Both the position numbers and the translations under genes were made by a program. Positions 37,510-47,103 of a DNA stretch of 64,000 nucleotides are shown here, piece after piece. How positions within the stretch are numbered: the first letter of the stretch is position 1; each line of letters begins with the position of its first letter. Origin of the DNA: Pseudophaeobacter arcticus DSM 23566 (GTDB lineage Bacteria > Pseudomonadota > Alphaproteobacteria > Rhodobacterales > Rhodobacteraceae). Under the pieces are notes generated by a model. That model did no database searches and was not told where the DNA came from. It saw only the letters and a program-made list of their open reading frames with translations. Location of the stretch: assembly GCF_000473205.1 (NCBI RefSeq), contig NZ_KI421507.1, positions 1,552,547-1,616,546 of the forward strand, given 5' to 3'.

Positions 37510-39066
37510 TCACGTTCCCAGGTGGATGTTGAACCGGGCGCGTATTTTGGCGTCCAGGGTGGGATCAAAACGGGCGGCAGAGCGCTCTGACAGGATTTGC
37601 TCCTTGCGGGCTGTTGCCTTATGCAACAGGTCTGGTTTACCCAGCTCAACCCATTCTTTTGGTGAGGTGCGGTCCCCCAGTGACGGGTAGACATAGTCAG
37701 CCTGCATGCGGCCCAGGGTCTGGCTGGTTCCCAGATAGTGACCAGGGCCATTCAAACAAACCTCGGCCATCTGATCCAGCGCCAGGGTCTCGTCGGTGAC
37801 TTCGATGCCGCGCACACAACGCAGCGCCTGACCAATAAGATCGTCGCCCAAGATCAGGGATTCATGGCAAAATCCCAATAGTGAAGCATGCATGCCGGCG
37901 GCTTCATAGACCATGTTGAGGCCCGAGAGCCCGGCCATGACATTGGAACACATCTGCTCCCAGCCAGCCTGCATGTCGGGCAGTTTGGAATCTCCGATGC
38001 CGGCAGCGGCGCCGCCTGGCAGGTCGTAGAACTTGTGCATCTGGGCGCAGCCTGCTGTCAGCAGGGCCTGTTCACCGGATCCCCCAGTCATGGCGCCAGT
38101 GCGCAGATCCAGACCAAAGGGCCAGGTGCCAAAAATCGCCGGGGCACCGGGTTTCACCGCGTTGACATAGACCAGTCCGGCCAGGCACTCGGCCACCGCC
38201 TGGGTGATGGCACCGGCGATGGTTGAGGGCGCCGTGGCCCCGGCCATACCAGCCGAGAGCAGCAACACTGGCATCCCATATTTGATGCATTCCTCCATGA
38301 CCTGGCAGCTTTCGGTGGCAAATTTCATCGGCGGCACGACAAAACAGTTGGAGTTGGAGACAAAGGGACGTTCGCGCCATTTGTCTTCTCCACCTGCTAT
38401 GAGGTGCAGCATCTCCATTGCCGGGGCGACAAACCCCGGTTCGGAAAAGGAGACACCGATATGTTTGGTAGTGCCCGAGGTGGTGGCATAGATCGAATTC
38501 AGGTCCATCTCCAGATTGTCCGCGATGTCGCGACAAACCATAGGGCGTTGAACAAAATGGATATTGTCGAGCTTGTCACAGATCCGGGAGGCATCGTGCA
38601 GATCCTGAACGGTTGAATCGCGGTAGTGGCGCCCTTCGACATCGACCATATGAACCGCTGCGCCGGCGGTGCCGTAATGTACGCGGTTACCTGACAGTTC
38701 GAGATCGTGTTTGCCGTCCCGGCTGAACAGGGTGATGGAGCGGTTGGCCTTGGCCAGCATGTCCTCCACCAGGGCGCGGGGAAAGCGGATGCGACCATCC
38801 TCGCCCAGAATACAGCCCGCCTTTGTCAGGTGGTCGATCCCACTTGGGGGGGCATCTGCCAGGCCGATGTGTTCCAGCGCATCCAGGGCGGCGCGGTGAA
38901 TTCTCTCCATTCCCTCCTGGGTCAGAGGTTTGAAGGTGCCGCCCTCCATGCCTGGGCGAATGGGGCGCAGATGGTCGGGCAGGGCACTGGCACGGGCGTT
39001 TCGACGTGCTGTGCGGCCTCCGCTGCGCGAGGATGCACGGGGGGAGCTGGCAGTTTGATCAGTCAT
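37510..39066 (-). CDS. Trimethylamine methyltransferase (MttB) family protein
   Basis: This 518-residue protein belongs to the MttB superfamily: LTQEGMERIHRAALDALEHIG at the N-terminal side, a long TIM barrel, and GPGHYLGTSQTLGRMQADY toward the C-terminus. The frame has no internal amber codon, so it is the non-pyrrolysine branch, whose studied members demethylate quaternary amines such as glycine betaine and pass the methyl group to a corrinoid protein. The substrate here is unknown. The first 35 residues are basic and Ser/Ala-rich and look disordered. A reductive activator of the kind needed to rescue corrinoid partners is encoded at 8683-10725. It is convergent with sufS. AGGA lies before the ATG. 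Confidence 0.88.
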   Translation of the reverse strand: MTDQTASSPRASSRSGGRTARRNARASALPDHLRPIRPGMEGGTFKPLTQEGMERIHRAALDALEHIGLADAPPSGIDHLTKAGCILGEDGRIRFPRALVEDMLAKANRSITLFSRDGKHDLELSGNRVHYGTAGAAVHMVDVEGRHYRDSTVQDLHDASRICDKLDNIHFVQRPMVCRDIADNLEMDLNSIYATTSGTTKHIGVSFSEPGFVAPAMEMLHLIAGGEDKWRERPFVSNSNCFVVPPMKFATESCQVMEECIKYGMPVLLLSAGMAGATAPSTIAGAITQAVAECLAGLVYVNAVKPGAPAIFGTWPFGLDLRTGAMTGGSGEQALLTAGCAQMHKFYDLPGGAAAGIGDSKLPDMQAGWEQMCSNVMAGLSGLNMVYEAAGMHASLLGFCHESLILGDDLIGQALRCVRGIEVTDETLALDQMAEVCLNGPGHYLGTSQTLGRMQADYVYPSLGDRTSPKEWVELGKPDLLHKATARKEQILSERSAARFDPTLDAKIRARFNIHLGT

Positions 39067-39521
39067 AGCGAGGGTCCTTGATGCAGGAAAAGGGCAGTTG
39101 TTTCAAAGTGGTGAAGACAACACCCAGCCAGGGCGCCCACGGGCTGCAAGGCCCCTGGTGGCACCAATGGTGCGCCATACTAGATTTATGACACAGCGTT
39201 CCGCCAGCATATTGGATCCCTCCTGCTCCCCCTTGCAGCCTTGGCGGTTTTGAGGGCCGATTCTAACATGTTTGCGACCTTTGTGAAAAATGCGACCTCT
39301 TTTTCACGACACCTTTTGAGAAGGGGGCTGTGATCTGGCCGTTTTTCTGTGGGACCCAGAAAAACGCAGTCTCCTTTCAAGATCTCTTTTGGGGGCAGTT
39401 AATTTTCTTTCATCTACGCGGCCCTTTCCTGAAAAATGGAACAGCTCGTTAAGGTATTTCTCCGAAAATGGAGGCTCAGGATATATCGCGCTGTGAATGG
39501 CGCTAGAACAGGCAAGAAATC
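39067..39521. other. 455-nt intergenic region with two T/A-armed inverted repeats
   Basis: I see no supported gene here. The region has GTGAAAAA/TTTTTCAC at 39283-39290/39300-39307 (loop 9 nt) and CGTTTTTCTG/CAGAAAAACG at 39340-39349/39357-39366 (loop 7 nt). GCGACCT is repeated at 39274 and 39292. GCACCA-A-TGGTGC near 39162 is a third small palindrome. The hairpins could be transcript ends of a small RNA or operators; promoters of the divergent mttB and outer-membrane genes should also lie here. Confidence 0.5.
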
Positions 39522-40049
39522 ATGCCAGCTGCTCAGATGAACTGGAACAAAATTGGACTATTGCTCGCCGTTGGCACGTTTTCGGCTGTTGCCATTCCAG
39601 CCTTGTCTGGGGATTGGCAATCCACCAGTTTTTTCTCCCCTCAACACAATCTTGTAGGCGCCAGTATTCAAGGTTTTGACCAGCCTCGCGACAGTTTGGA
39701 ATTTTCCGCCGACAGGGACTATGGGCGACTTGTTTTGGGCGGCAGCTACAGTCGCGGCAGCGGGTCTTTGTTTTCCGGACTGGGCGGCGCAGCTGGGACG
39801 GAGCGGGTGAGCCTGCGGGCTGGATATGATTTTGGCCAAAGTCTGGGCTATGTTTCATTGGGGCGCCAGCAGGCGCTGGCACTGCGCGGCGAGGACGCGA
39901 CGGATACCTTGGGCATCGGCATTCGGGTTTCCCTGAACCGCGCCCTGCAGCTCACCGGGGAATATCTGCATCGCGCTCCTTCGGAGCCGGGCGCATATCA
40001 AGGTCAATCCCCCAGCCGGATTTCTATTGGTGCTGCGTTTCGTTTCTAG
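39522..40049 (+). CDS. Putative outer-membrane beta-barrel protein
   Basis: This 175-residue protein has an N-terminal signal peptide (IGLLLAVGTFSAVAIPALSG, likely cut near residue 30). The mature part alternates short amphipathic strands (LEFSADRDYGRLVLGGSYSRG; VSLRAGYDFGQSLGYVSLG; LGIGIRVSLNRALQLTGEY) and ends RISIGAAFRF, with the C-terminal phenylalanine used for outer-membrane insertion. This suggests a small 6-8 strand barrel. I do not recognise the family. An internal ATG at 39537 is an alternative start. It stands upstream of cysS with about 190 nt between them. Confidence 0.65.
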   Translation: MPAAQMNWNKIGLLLAVGTFSAVAIPALSGDWQSTSFFSPQHNLVGASIQGFDQPRDSLEFSADRDYGRLVLGGSYSRGSGSLFSGLGGAAGTERVSLRAGYDFGQSLGYVSLGRQQALALRGEDATDTLGIGIRVSLNRALQLTGEYLHRAPSEPGAYQGQSPSRISIGAAFRF

Positions 40050-40241
40050 ATATCGCCCTTGGCGGACCAAAAAAGACATGCTAGGACTTCGGGCATGACC
40101 AAAACCTGCACCCTGATTATTTGCTGCATTCCCTGCTGAATTCCTCAGCGGGCTGGTTTCTGTCGTTTTCTTCACCTTGACAAGTTGCTATGCCCGCGCT
40201 GCGCGCCTAGCCCATCCGTGTCCGTCCAAGGAGCTGTCATG

Positions 40242-41678
40242 ATGACCACGAACACCGTGATTAAACTGCACAATACCAAGACCCGCAAAAAGTCGGAGTT
40301 TATTCCGATAGATGCCAATAATGTGCGGATGTATCTCTGCGGTCCCACGGTTTATGACCGGGCGCATCTGGGCAATGCACGCCCCGTGGTGGTGTTTGAT
40401 GTGCTCTATCGGCTGCTGCGGCAGGTTTTTGGCCCGGCTCACGTGACCTATGTGCGCAACTTCACTGATGTTGACGACAAGATCAACGCCACAGCCCTGG
40501 CGCGCAAAGAAGCGGGCGCCACCGGAACGCTGGAGCAGCTGATTGCCGAGCGCACCGAAGAGACCATCGGCTGGTATCTGAGCGACATGGGCAAGCTGGG
40601 TGCGCTGGAGCCTGATCACATGCCACGGGCGACGCAGTATATTGGCCAGATGGTGGCGATGATCGAGGATCTGATCGCCAAGGGCCATGCCTATGCGGCT
40701 GAGGGCCATGTGCTTTTTGCGGTGGACAGCTGGAAGCAGCATTATGGTGCGCTGTCCGGGCGATCGGTGGATGACATGATTGCCGGCGCCCGCGTCGAAG
40801 TTGCCCCCTATAAAAAGAACCCGATGGATTTTGTGCTCTGGAAGCCCTCCACGGATGACATGCCGGGGTGGGACAGCCCCTGGGGGCGTGGCCGTCCGGG
40901 CTGGCATATCGAGTGCTCGGCGATGTCGCAGGAACTGCTGGGGGCGGATTTTGATATTCACGGTGGCGGCAATGATCTGATGTTTCCGCATCATGAAAAC
41001 GAAATAGCGCAAAGCTGCTGCGCCAATGGCGATGATAGTTTTGCACGCTACTGGCTGCACAATGAGATGCTGCAGGTCGAGGGCAAGAAGATGTCCAAGT
41101 CGCTGGGCAATTTCTTCACCGTGCACGATCTGCTGGCCGGCCACGACGGCGAACCGGGCGTGCCGGGTGAGGTGATCCGCTTCGTCTTCCTGTCGACGCA
41201 TTACCGCAAACCGATGGACTGGACCGCGAAAAAGGCTGCAGAAGCTGCGGCCACGCTGCGCAAGTGGCGTGCGCTGACGGCGGGTATTCAGGCTGATACA
41301 AATCCGCATCAGATGGTGGTGAATGCACTGGCAGATGACCTCAATACCCCTTTGGCAATCTCTGCGCTGCACACACTTTTTAAAGACTTTGAAATGAATG
41401 GCCGTGGCGGGGCAGTGTTCAAGGCGTCCGCTCAATCTTTGGGACTTCTGACAGAAGAAATAGGTGGATGGGAAACAATTCCGGAAATTGATCTCTCGGC
41501 CCATGAGGGACGCCTATTTGCGGCCCGTCAGGCGGCGATGGAGACGAAGGACTTCGCCGAGGTCGACCGGCTGAAAGCGGCTTATCAGGCGGCCGGGCTG
41601 GAAGTGCGTATGTCCAAGACCGGGGTGGAACTGCTTCCGGGCGCCGGTTTCGATCCGGCCAAACTGGAGGCGCTGTGA
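40242..41678 (+). CDS. cysS: Cysteine--tRNA ligase
   Basis: This 478-residue class I synthetase has the zinc and nucleotide motif [19 protein letters not shown] (HIGH-like HLGN), the zinc-binding WHIECSAMS and HHENEIAQS, and the KMSKSLGN loop. Two adjacent ATGs (40239 and 40242) are possible; AAGGAG (40228-40233) is eight nucleotides from the second, which I choose. Upstream in-frame codons back to 40185 are not conserved-looking. The stop overlaps the cimA start by one base. Confidence 0.97.
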   Translation: MTTNTVIKLHNTKTRKKSEFIPIDANNVRMYLCGPTVYDRAHLGNARPVVVFDVLYRLLRQVFGPAHVTYVRNFTDVDDKINATALARKEAGATGTLEQLIAERTEETIGWYLSDMGKLGALEPDHMPRATQYIGQMVAMIEDLIAKGHAYAAEGHVLFAVDSWKQHYGALSGRSVDDMIAGARVEVAPYKKNPMDFVLWKPSTDDMPGWDSPWGRGRPGWHIECSAMSQELLGADFDIHGGGNDLMFPHHENEIAQSCCANGDDSFARYWLHNEMLQVEGKKMSKSLGNFFTVHDLLAGHDGEPGVPGEVIRFVFLSTHYRKPMDWTAKKAAEAAATLRKWRALTAGIQADTNPHQMVVNALADDLNTPLAISALHTLFKDFEMNGRGGAVFKASAQSLGLLTEEIGGWETIPEIDLSAHEGRLFAARQAAMETKDFAEVDRLKAAYQAAGLEVRMSKTGVELLPGAGFDPAKLEAL

Positions 41679-43300
41679 TGAGCAAATCTCGCCTGTATCT
41701 TTATGACACCACCCTGCGCGATGGCCAGCAGACCCAGGGGGTGCAATTCTCCACCGCCGAAAAAAAGCGGATCACCCAGGCGCTTGATGATCTTGGGATC
41801 GACTATATCGAAGGCGGCTGGCCAGGTGCCAACCCCACCGACAGCGCCTTTTTTGATGAGGCGCCCAAGACCCGCGCCACCATGACCGCCTTTGGCATGA
41901 CCAAACGGGCAGGGCGCTCGGCTGAGAATGACGATGTGCTGGCAGCGGTGGTGAATGCGGGGACCTCTGCCGTTTGTCTGGTGGGCAAGGCGCATGACTA
42001 TCATGTGACCGCAGCGCTTGGCATTAGCCTTGAGGAAAACCTGGAAAACATCCGCGCATCTATTGCACATCTGGTGGGGCTGGGCCGTGAGGCGCTGTAT
42101 GATGCCGAGCATTTCTTTGATGGCTATAAGGCCAATCCCGAATACGCGCTGGCCGCTTGCCGTACAGCCCTGGAGGCCGGGGCGCGCTGGGTGGTGTTAT
42201 GTGACACCAATGGCGGGGCCATGCCCAGCGAAGTGCGCCGTATCGTGGCCGAGGTCATAGAGGCGGGCATTCCGGGCGAAAGCCTTGGTATTCACACCCA
42301 TAACGATACCGAGAATGCAGTGGCCTGTTCTCTGGCCGCAATTGAGGCCGGGGCACGACAGGTACAGGGCACGTTAAACGGGCTGGGGGAGCGCTGTGGC
42401 AATGCCAATCTGACCACCTTGATCCCGACCCTGCTGCTGAAACAGCCCTACGCCGATCAATTCGACATTGGCGTCACCCGGCAGGGACTTGCCGGGCTGA
42501 CCCAACTGAGCCGGATGTTGGACGAGATCCTGAACCGTGTCCCAACCAAACAGGCGCCCTATGTTGGCGCCTCGGCCTTTGCCCATAAGGCCGGGCTGCA
42601 TGCCAGTGCGATCCTCAAGGATCCCACAACCTATGAACATATCGCGCCCGAACTGGTTGGCAATGCGCGGGTCATTCCAATGTCGAACCAGGCCGGTCAG
42701 TCCAACCTGCGCAAACGTCTGATGGACGCCGGGCTGGAGGTCGCCAAGGGAGATCCGGCACTGGCGCGTATTCTTGATCGCATCAAGGACCGTGAGGCAG
42801 AGGGCTATTCCTATGACACGGCGCAGGCGTCGTTTGAGCTGCTCGCCCGCGAAGAGCTGGGACAAGGCACTGATTTCTTTGAGGTCAAGCGCTACAAGGT
42901 CACCGTTGAACGCCGCAAGAACAAACATAACCGCATGATCAGCCTGTCGGAGGCGGTTGTGGTGGTCAAGGTTGACGGTGAAAAGCGTCTTTCGGTCAGC
43001 GAGTCGATGGATGAAACCGGCAGCGACCGGGGCCCGGTGAACGCGCTGGCCAAGGCGCTGGCCAAGGATCTGGGGCGCTACTCGGCGATTATCAACGATA
43101 TGCATCTGGTGGATTTCAAAGTGCGCATCACCCAGGGCGGCACCGAGGCCGTGACCCGTGTTATCATTGACAGCGAGGATGCCCAGGGGCGGCGTTGGTC
43201 CACTGTTGGTGTCAGCGCCAATATAATAGATGCCTCTTTTGAGGCTTTGCTGGATGCTATGCGGTGGAAACTGTTGCGTGACAGCAAAGAGCTGCAATGA
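41678..43300 (+). CDS. cimA: Citramalate synthase
   Basis: This 540-residue enzyme of the isopropylmalate/homocitrate synthase family condenses pyruvate and acetyl-CoA to (R)-citramalate, the threonine-independent entry to isoleucine. The barrel begins YLYDTTLRDGQQTQGVQFS, the metal ligands include HTHND, and the C-terminal LeuA-type allosteric domain (about residues 400-540) is present, which points to feedback control by isoleucine. The sequence RDGQQTQGVQFS and its length of about 540 fit CimA better than LeuA. GGAGG precedes the ATG, which overlaps the cysS stop. The hydrolase downstream overlaps it by four nucleotides. Confidence 0.93.
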   Translation: MSKSRLYLYDTTLRDGQQTQGVQFSTAEKKRITQALDDLGIDYIEGGWPGANPTDSAFFDEAPKTRATMTAFGMTKRAGRSAENDDVLAAVVNAGTSAVCLVGKAHDYHVTAALGISLEENLENIRASIAHLVGLGREALYDAEHFFDGYKANPEYALAACRTALEAGARWVVLCDTNGGAMPSEVRRIVAEVIEAGIPGESLGIHTHNDTENAVACSLAAIEAGARQVQGTLNGLGERCGNANLTTLIPTLLLKQPYADQFDIGVTRQGLAGLTQLSRMLDEILNRVPTKQAPYVGASAFAHKAGLHASAILKDPTTYEHIAPELVGNARVIPMSNQAGQSNLRKRLMDAGLEVAKGDPALARILDRIKDREAEGYSYDTAQASFELLAREELGQGTDFFEVKRYKVTVERRKNKHNRMISLSEAVVVVKVDGEKRLSVSESMDETGSDRGPVNALAKALAKDLGRYSAIINDMHLVDFKVRITQGGTEAVTRVIIDSEDAQGRRWSTVGVSANIIDASFEALLDAMRWKLLRDSKELQ

Positions 43301-44277
43301 TCACCCAAGCGATAAAATTTATCGCGGTTTCCGGAGCTATTACTGCGCTTGTTCCGCTGGTCCTGATCCTGTCCCAGCCGCTCAAACCAATCGCCCCCTC
43401 AGCGCCGACGCTGGATTTTGACAAAATTCTGCAGGGTCGCCCGCAGGTGGATTCCCAGTCCGCAGCGGTGGAAAATGTGTATATGCGCGATGGGTACGGA
43501 CTACAGGTAAGGTCGTATTCCAATGGGGATGGGCCGTTGATTGTGCTGGTACATGGCTCTGGCTGGAATGGATTGCAGTTTGCAGGCCTTGCGCAGCAGC
43601 TCGATGGTACCGTGCTGGTGCCGGATTTGCGCGGCCATGGTGCGCAGCCCGGCAGACGTGGGGACGTCGACTATATTGGCCAGCTAGAGGATGATCTGGC
43701 GGATCTGATCACAGCCAGGGGTGCCCCGGGTCAAAAGGTTGTTCTGATCGGCCATTCATCGGGCGGGGGGCTGGTGGTGCGCTTTGCCGCGGGGGCGCAG
43801 GGCGATCTGCTGGATGGGGCGGTGCTGTTGGCGCCTTTCCTACACCACAGCGCCCCCACGATGCGTGCCAATTCCGGTGGTTGGGCGCGGCCCCTGCCGC
43901 GTCGCCTCATTGCCCTGTCGATGCTCAATGCCGTTGGGATTACCGCCTGGAACCACCTGCCGGTTATTCAATTCAATATGCCGACAGAGGTTCTGCAGGG
44001 GCCGCTGGGGCATCTGGCAACACCCTCCTACAGTTATCGGCTCAATCAATCCTACGCGCCGAGAGCGGACTATTTGAGTGATATCAGATCCCTGCCGGAG
44101 TTCCTTCTGCTTGTCGGCGCACAGGATGAAGCCTTTGTTGCTGAGGCCTATCGCCCAGTGATGGAGGCCGAAACTGCCAAAGGTGCCTATCAGGTTCTGG
44201 TGGGTACCGGGCATCTTGACCTGGTTGATGCGCCGGAAACTCTGGCGGCAATTCGGGGGTATTTGGATGCGTTTTGA
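43297..44277 (+). CDS. Membrane-anchored alpha/beta hydrolase
   Basis: This 326-residue protein has an N-terminal hydrophobic segment (about residues 5-28, FIAVSGAITALVPLVLILSQP) that may anchor it or serve as a signal peptide. The hydrolase fold follows: VLVHGSGWNG (oxyanion), VPDLRGHG, the nucleophile elbow IGHSSGGGLVVRF, an acid in VGAQDEAFVAE, and histidine in GTGHLDLVD. This is a lysophospholipase-like hydrolase; the substrate is unknown. The start overlaps the cimA stop (ATGA), and the end overlaps the next gene by 11 nt, so all four genes from cysS are likely one transcript. Confidence 0.8.
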   Translation: MITQAIKFIAVSGAITALVPLVLILSQPLKPIAPSAPTLDFDKILQGRPQVDSQSAAVENVYMRDGYGLQVRSYSNGDGPLIVLVHGSGWNGLQFAGLAQQLDGTVLVPDLRGHGAQPGRRGDVDYIGQLEDDLADLITARGAPGQKVVLIGHSSGGGLVVRFAAGAQGDLLDGAVLLAPFLHHSAPTMRANSGGWARPLPRRLIALSMLNAVGITAWNHLPVIQFNMPTEVLQGPLGHLATPSYSYRLNQSYAPRADYLSDIRSLPEFLLLVGAQDEAFVAEAYRPVMEAETAKGAYQVLVGTGHLDLVDAPETLAAIRGYLDAF

Positions 44278-45043
44278 TGATGACCTCTCCAGCTGTGCTG
44301 AGCTGGTCCAGAAGGGGGACCCGGACCGGTTCCTGGCAACCATGGCGGCCCCTGTTGCTGCGCGGCCGCTGCTGTTTGCGCTGTATGCTTTTAATCTCGA
44401 ACTGGCGCGCGCCCCCTGGGCCAGTCAGGAAAGCATGATTGCCGAGATGCGGGTGCAATGGTGGCGTGATATTGGCGCTGAAATCGCCCAGGGCGGTGCG
44501 GTGCGACGCCACCATGTGGCGACGCCCCTGGGGCGGCTGCTGCGCGCGGATCTGGCCATATATATTGACCCCATGGCCGAGGCCCGCCGTTGGGATATCT
44601 ACAAGGATCCCTTTGAAGATGAGGCGGGTTTTGACCGCTATATTGACGCCACTGCGGGCGGGTTGATGTGGATGGCCGCGGCCTCCCTTGGCCAGGCGGA
44701 CGAAGCAGTGGTGCGCAAATTTGCCTATGGGGTAGGGATCGCCAATTGGTTCAAGGCAGTCCCGGAGCTGGTGAAACACAGCCGTATCCCGCTGCTGGAT
44801 GGCACCCCCGAGGGGCTGCGCCAATTGGCCCGCAAAGGCCTGGAGCATATCCAGCAGGCGGAAAAGCAGCGTGCCCTTGTTTCCAAAGAAGCCGGCCATG
44901 CCCTGTTATCCGGCTGGCAGGCCAAAGCGATCCTGAAACAGGCGCTACGCCAGCCATACCGCATTGCCGAGGGCAGCCTGGGACACAGCGAGTTCCGCCG
45001 CCGGGCCGGTCTGATTTGGCGGGCTGGGCTTAGGCGTTGGTAG
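44267..45043 (+). CDS. Squalene/phytoene synthase family protein (NDUFAF6-like)
   Basis: This 258-residue protein begins MRFDDDLSSCAELVQKGDPDRF and contains ALYAFNLELARAPWASQES and MRVQWWRDI, which follow the squalene/phytoene synthase fold. The two aspartate-rich motifs (DxxxD) expected of an active prenyl synthase are not evident; segments such as ELARAPW and VQWWRDIGAEI occupy those places. It therefore resembles the NDUFAF6 branch, linked to respiratory complex I assembly, rather than carotenoid synthesis. No crt genes are nearby. The start at 44267 is the only ATG near the family N-terminus and overlaps the hydrolase by 11 nt. Confidence 0.72.
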   Translation: MRFDDDLSSCAELVQKGDPDRFLATMAAPVAARPLLFALYAFNLELARAPWASQESMIAEMRVQWWRDIGAEIAQGGAVRRHHVATPLGRLLRADLAIYIDPMAEARRWDIYKDPFEDEAGFDRYIDATAGGLMWMAAASLGQADEAVVRKFAYGVGIANWFKAVPELVKHSRIPLLDGTPEGLRQLARKGLEHIQQAEKQRALVSKEAGHALLSGWQAKAILKQALRQPYRIAEGSLGHSEFRRRAGLIWRAGLRRW

Positions 45044-45076
45044 CCTGAACTTTCTGTGTATCTTATCGATTAAATG

Positions 45077-45107
45077 AAAAAAGGCGCCTCAATCGGGCGC
45101 CTTTTTT
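45077..45107. terminator. Bidirectional terminator between convergent operons
   Basis: AAAAAAGGCGCC (45077-45088) pairs with GGCGCCTTTTTT (45096-45107) over 12 bp around a 7-nt loop. The T-runs in both directions serve the cysS operon and the convergent MFS gene. Confidence 0.92.
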
Positions 45108-45128
45108 GTTTGAAATCTCCCTTGGAGA

Positions 45129-46334
45129 TCAGGCCTCTTTGGGCCGCATGGCCAGCCAGACCAGGGCACCACCGGCCAGAACCAGGAAGGGCGCCATCGC
45201 CATGTTGACGGCATTCCAGCCCTCAACCGGGTTGCCACCAGAGCAGTTCATCAAGCCACCAGAGGCCAGCGAGGCCATGGTTACACCGCCAAAGACCAAG
45301 AGGTCATTGAGGCCCTGCATCCGTCCGCGCTCTTCTGGAGTATGCGAGGCGGTCAGCATGGTGGTGGCGCCAATAAAGCCAAAGTTCCAGCCCAGGCCCA
45401 GCAGGATCAGCGCGATAAAGAAGTTCTCGAGCTCAACCCCCTGCAGCGCCACTGCGCCGGCACCGGCAAGGATCACCAGGCCGGCAGCGACAACTTTATG
45501 GACGCCAAAGCGCGCAATCAGGTGGCCGGTAAAGAAAGAGGGCACATACATCGCCAGAACATGCAATGACACAACATCTGCCGCGTTGCCCTCGGTAAAC
45601 CCACATCCCACAACCGCCAGGGGCGTCGAGGTCATCACCAGGTTCATCAGCGCGTAAGAGACCATGGAACAAATCACCGCCACCGCAATAGCCGGGGTTT
45701 TCAGCAGCTCCATTCGGCTGCGCCCGGCGGGAAGATCTTCGTGGGGCGCTTCGGGCTTGGGGATGTCCAGGAACAAAAACAGGCCGGATCCCAACAGGTT
45801 GATGGCAATCACTGTCAGATATGTGCCGAGAAAGGGAATAACAAAGACCTGGCTTGTCGCCTTGACCAACTGTGGCCCCAGCAAAGCCGAGAGCAATCCG
45901 CCCGCCATGACATAGGAAATCGCCTTGGGCCGAAAACTCTCAGAAGCGGTATCCGCTGCGGCAAAGCGGTAAAACCCATGGGCGCTCATGTAGACGCCGG
46001 TCAAAAGACTACCCAGCAGGAAGACCGGGAAAGACCCGAGGTAGAGCCCATAGGCGCCAACCAACCCGCCAAGCGCACCAAACATCGCTCCGGTAAAAAA
46101 GCCAGCGCGACGTCCCCATTTTTGCATGATCGACGAGATCGGTGTCGCGGCAACCATCGAACCCGCAACAATCAAAGAGATCGGCAGGGTGGCAAAACAG
46201 GGGTTGGAGGCCAGGGACTGGCCAGCAAGCCCGCCAATGATAAAAATCATCGGCATTTGTGAGCCGAGGATTGCCTGGGCCAATACCAGGATGGCGACGT
46301 TTTTCTTGGCGACGAGGTCGCTTGGGGTGGTCAT
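45129..46334 (-). CDS. MFS transporter
   Basis: This 401-residue protein has about 12 membrane segments. The first half contains PISSIMQKWGRRAGFFTGA, a motif-A-like loop between helices 2 and 3, and the second half has FFTGHLIARFGVHKVVAAG, the equivalent loop between helices 8 and 9. The short periplasmic and cytoplasmic loops fit a drug or metabolite transporter. The substrate is unknown. Two starts are possible (46334, MTTPSDL; 46346, MTVHM), and neither has a good Shine-Dalgarno. It is divergent from the alkA-like gene. Confidence 0.85.
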   Translation of the reverse strand: MTTPSDLVAKKNVAILVLAQAILGSQMPMIFIIGGLAGQSLASNPCFATLPISLIVAGSMVAATPISSIMQKWGRRAGFFTGAMFGALGGLVGAYGLYLGSFPVFLLGSLLTGVYMSAHGFYRFAAADTASESFRPKAISYVMAGGLLSALLGPQLVKATSQVFVIPFLGTYLTVIAINLLGSGLFLFLDIPKPEAPHEDLPAGRSRMELLKTPAIAVAVICSMVSYALMNLVMTSTPLAVVGCGFTEGNAADVVSLHVLAMYVPSFFTGHLIARFGVHKVVAAGLVILAGAGAVALQGVELENFFIALILLGLGWNFGFIGATTMLTASHTPEERGRMQGLNDLLVFGGVTMASLASGGLMNCSGGNPVEGWNAVNMAMAPFLVLAGGALVWLAMRPKEA

Positions 46335-46404
46335 ATGAACTGTCATATGGGATGCGTAGCGATCAATATTCAAAGGAACAAGCGGCAACAAACGTTTTGG
46401 TACA

Positions 46405-47103
46405 ATGTCGCAGGAAAAAGAGAACGCTTTGAGGAATTTGGATGTGAGCCCCTTTGTGACCGACTGCGGGCCGGAGGCGGGCCGCATTATTTGCACCGAT
46501 GCCTGTGTCAGCGAGGGGGCCGACTGGCTTGCCAAGCGTGATCCGCGCTTTGCCACGGCTTTGGCCCACTGTGGCCCGCTGCCGCTGCGGCGCAAACCGG
46601 ATGGCTTTGGTCAACTGCTGAGCGCAATTGTCAGTCAACAGGTGAGTGTGGCCTCTGCCAATGCGATCTGGCAGCGTCTGACAGAGGCGCGTCTCACCAC
46701 GCAGGCAGAGATCCTGGCAGCAACCGAGGACGACCTGCGCGCAGCCGGGTTAAGCCGACAAAAAGTCAGGTATTCTATGGCCTTGGCCGAGGAAGGTATC
46801 AACTTTGACGCGCTCCGCGACATGCCGACAGACAGGGTTATCAAGACCCTGACAAAGGTCGTCGGCGTTGGCGTCTGGACCGCTGAAATCTATGCCATGT
46901 TTTCGCTGGGGCGGGCGGATGTCTTTGCCCCCGGCGATCTGGCCCTGCAGGAGGCGGCCAAAGTCCTGTTTGACTTGCCGCAGCGGCCAAAGGAGCGCGA
47001 GCTCAGGACATTGGCTGAGGCCTGGTCGCCCTGGCGGTCGGTTGCGGCCCGCATTCTGTGGGCCTATTACCATGTAGCGAAGGACAGGGAAGGGATCCGA
47101 TGA
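46405..47103 (+). CDS. alkA: DNA-3-methyladenine glycosylase II
   Basis: This 232-residue helix-hairpin-helix-GPD glycosylase has LLSAIVSQQVSVASANAIWQRL, the hairpin LTKVVGVGVWTAEIYAMFSLG, and the catalytic aspartate in DVFAPGDLALQEA. It excises alkylated purines. It lacks the N-terminal domain of E. coli AlkA and is closer to the short Mag/AlkA forms. The first 30 residues, with two cysteines (DCG and ICTDAC), are less conserved; a later start is possible. Its stop overlaps the next gene as ATGA. Confidence 0.87.
   Translation: MSQEKENALRNLDVSPFVTDCGPEAGRIICTDACVSEGADWLAKRDPRFATALAHCGPLPLRRKPDGFGQLLSAIVSQQVSVASANAIWQRLTEARLTTQAEILAATEDDLRAAGLSRQKVRYSMALAEEGINFDALRDMPTDRVIKTLTKVVGVGVWTAEIYAMFSLGRADVFAPGDLALQEAAKVLFDLPQRPKERELRTLAEAWSPWRSVAARILWAYYHVAKDREGIR

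Noticed and set aside
39186..39380. A 64-codon minus-strand frame in the mttB-outer membrane protein intergenic region
   Set aside because: No ribosome site, no recognisable motif, and it runs across both hairpins; not supported as a gene.
44267..45043. Phytoene/squalene synthase for carotenoid synthesis
   Set aside because: The aspartate-rich substrate motifs are not evident and no crt genes are nearby; the NDUFAF6-like branch fits better.
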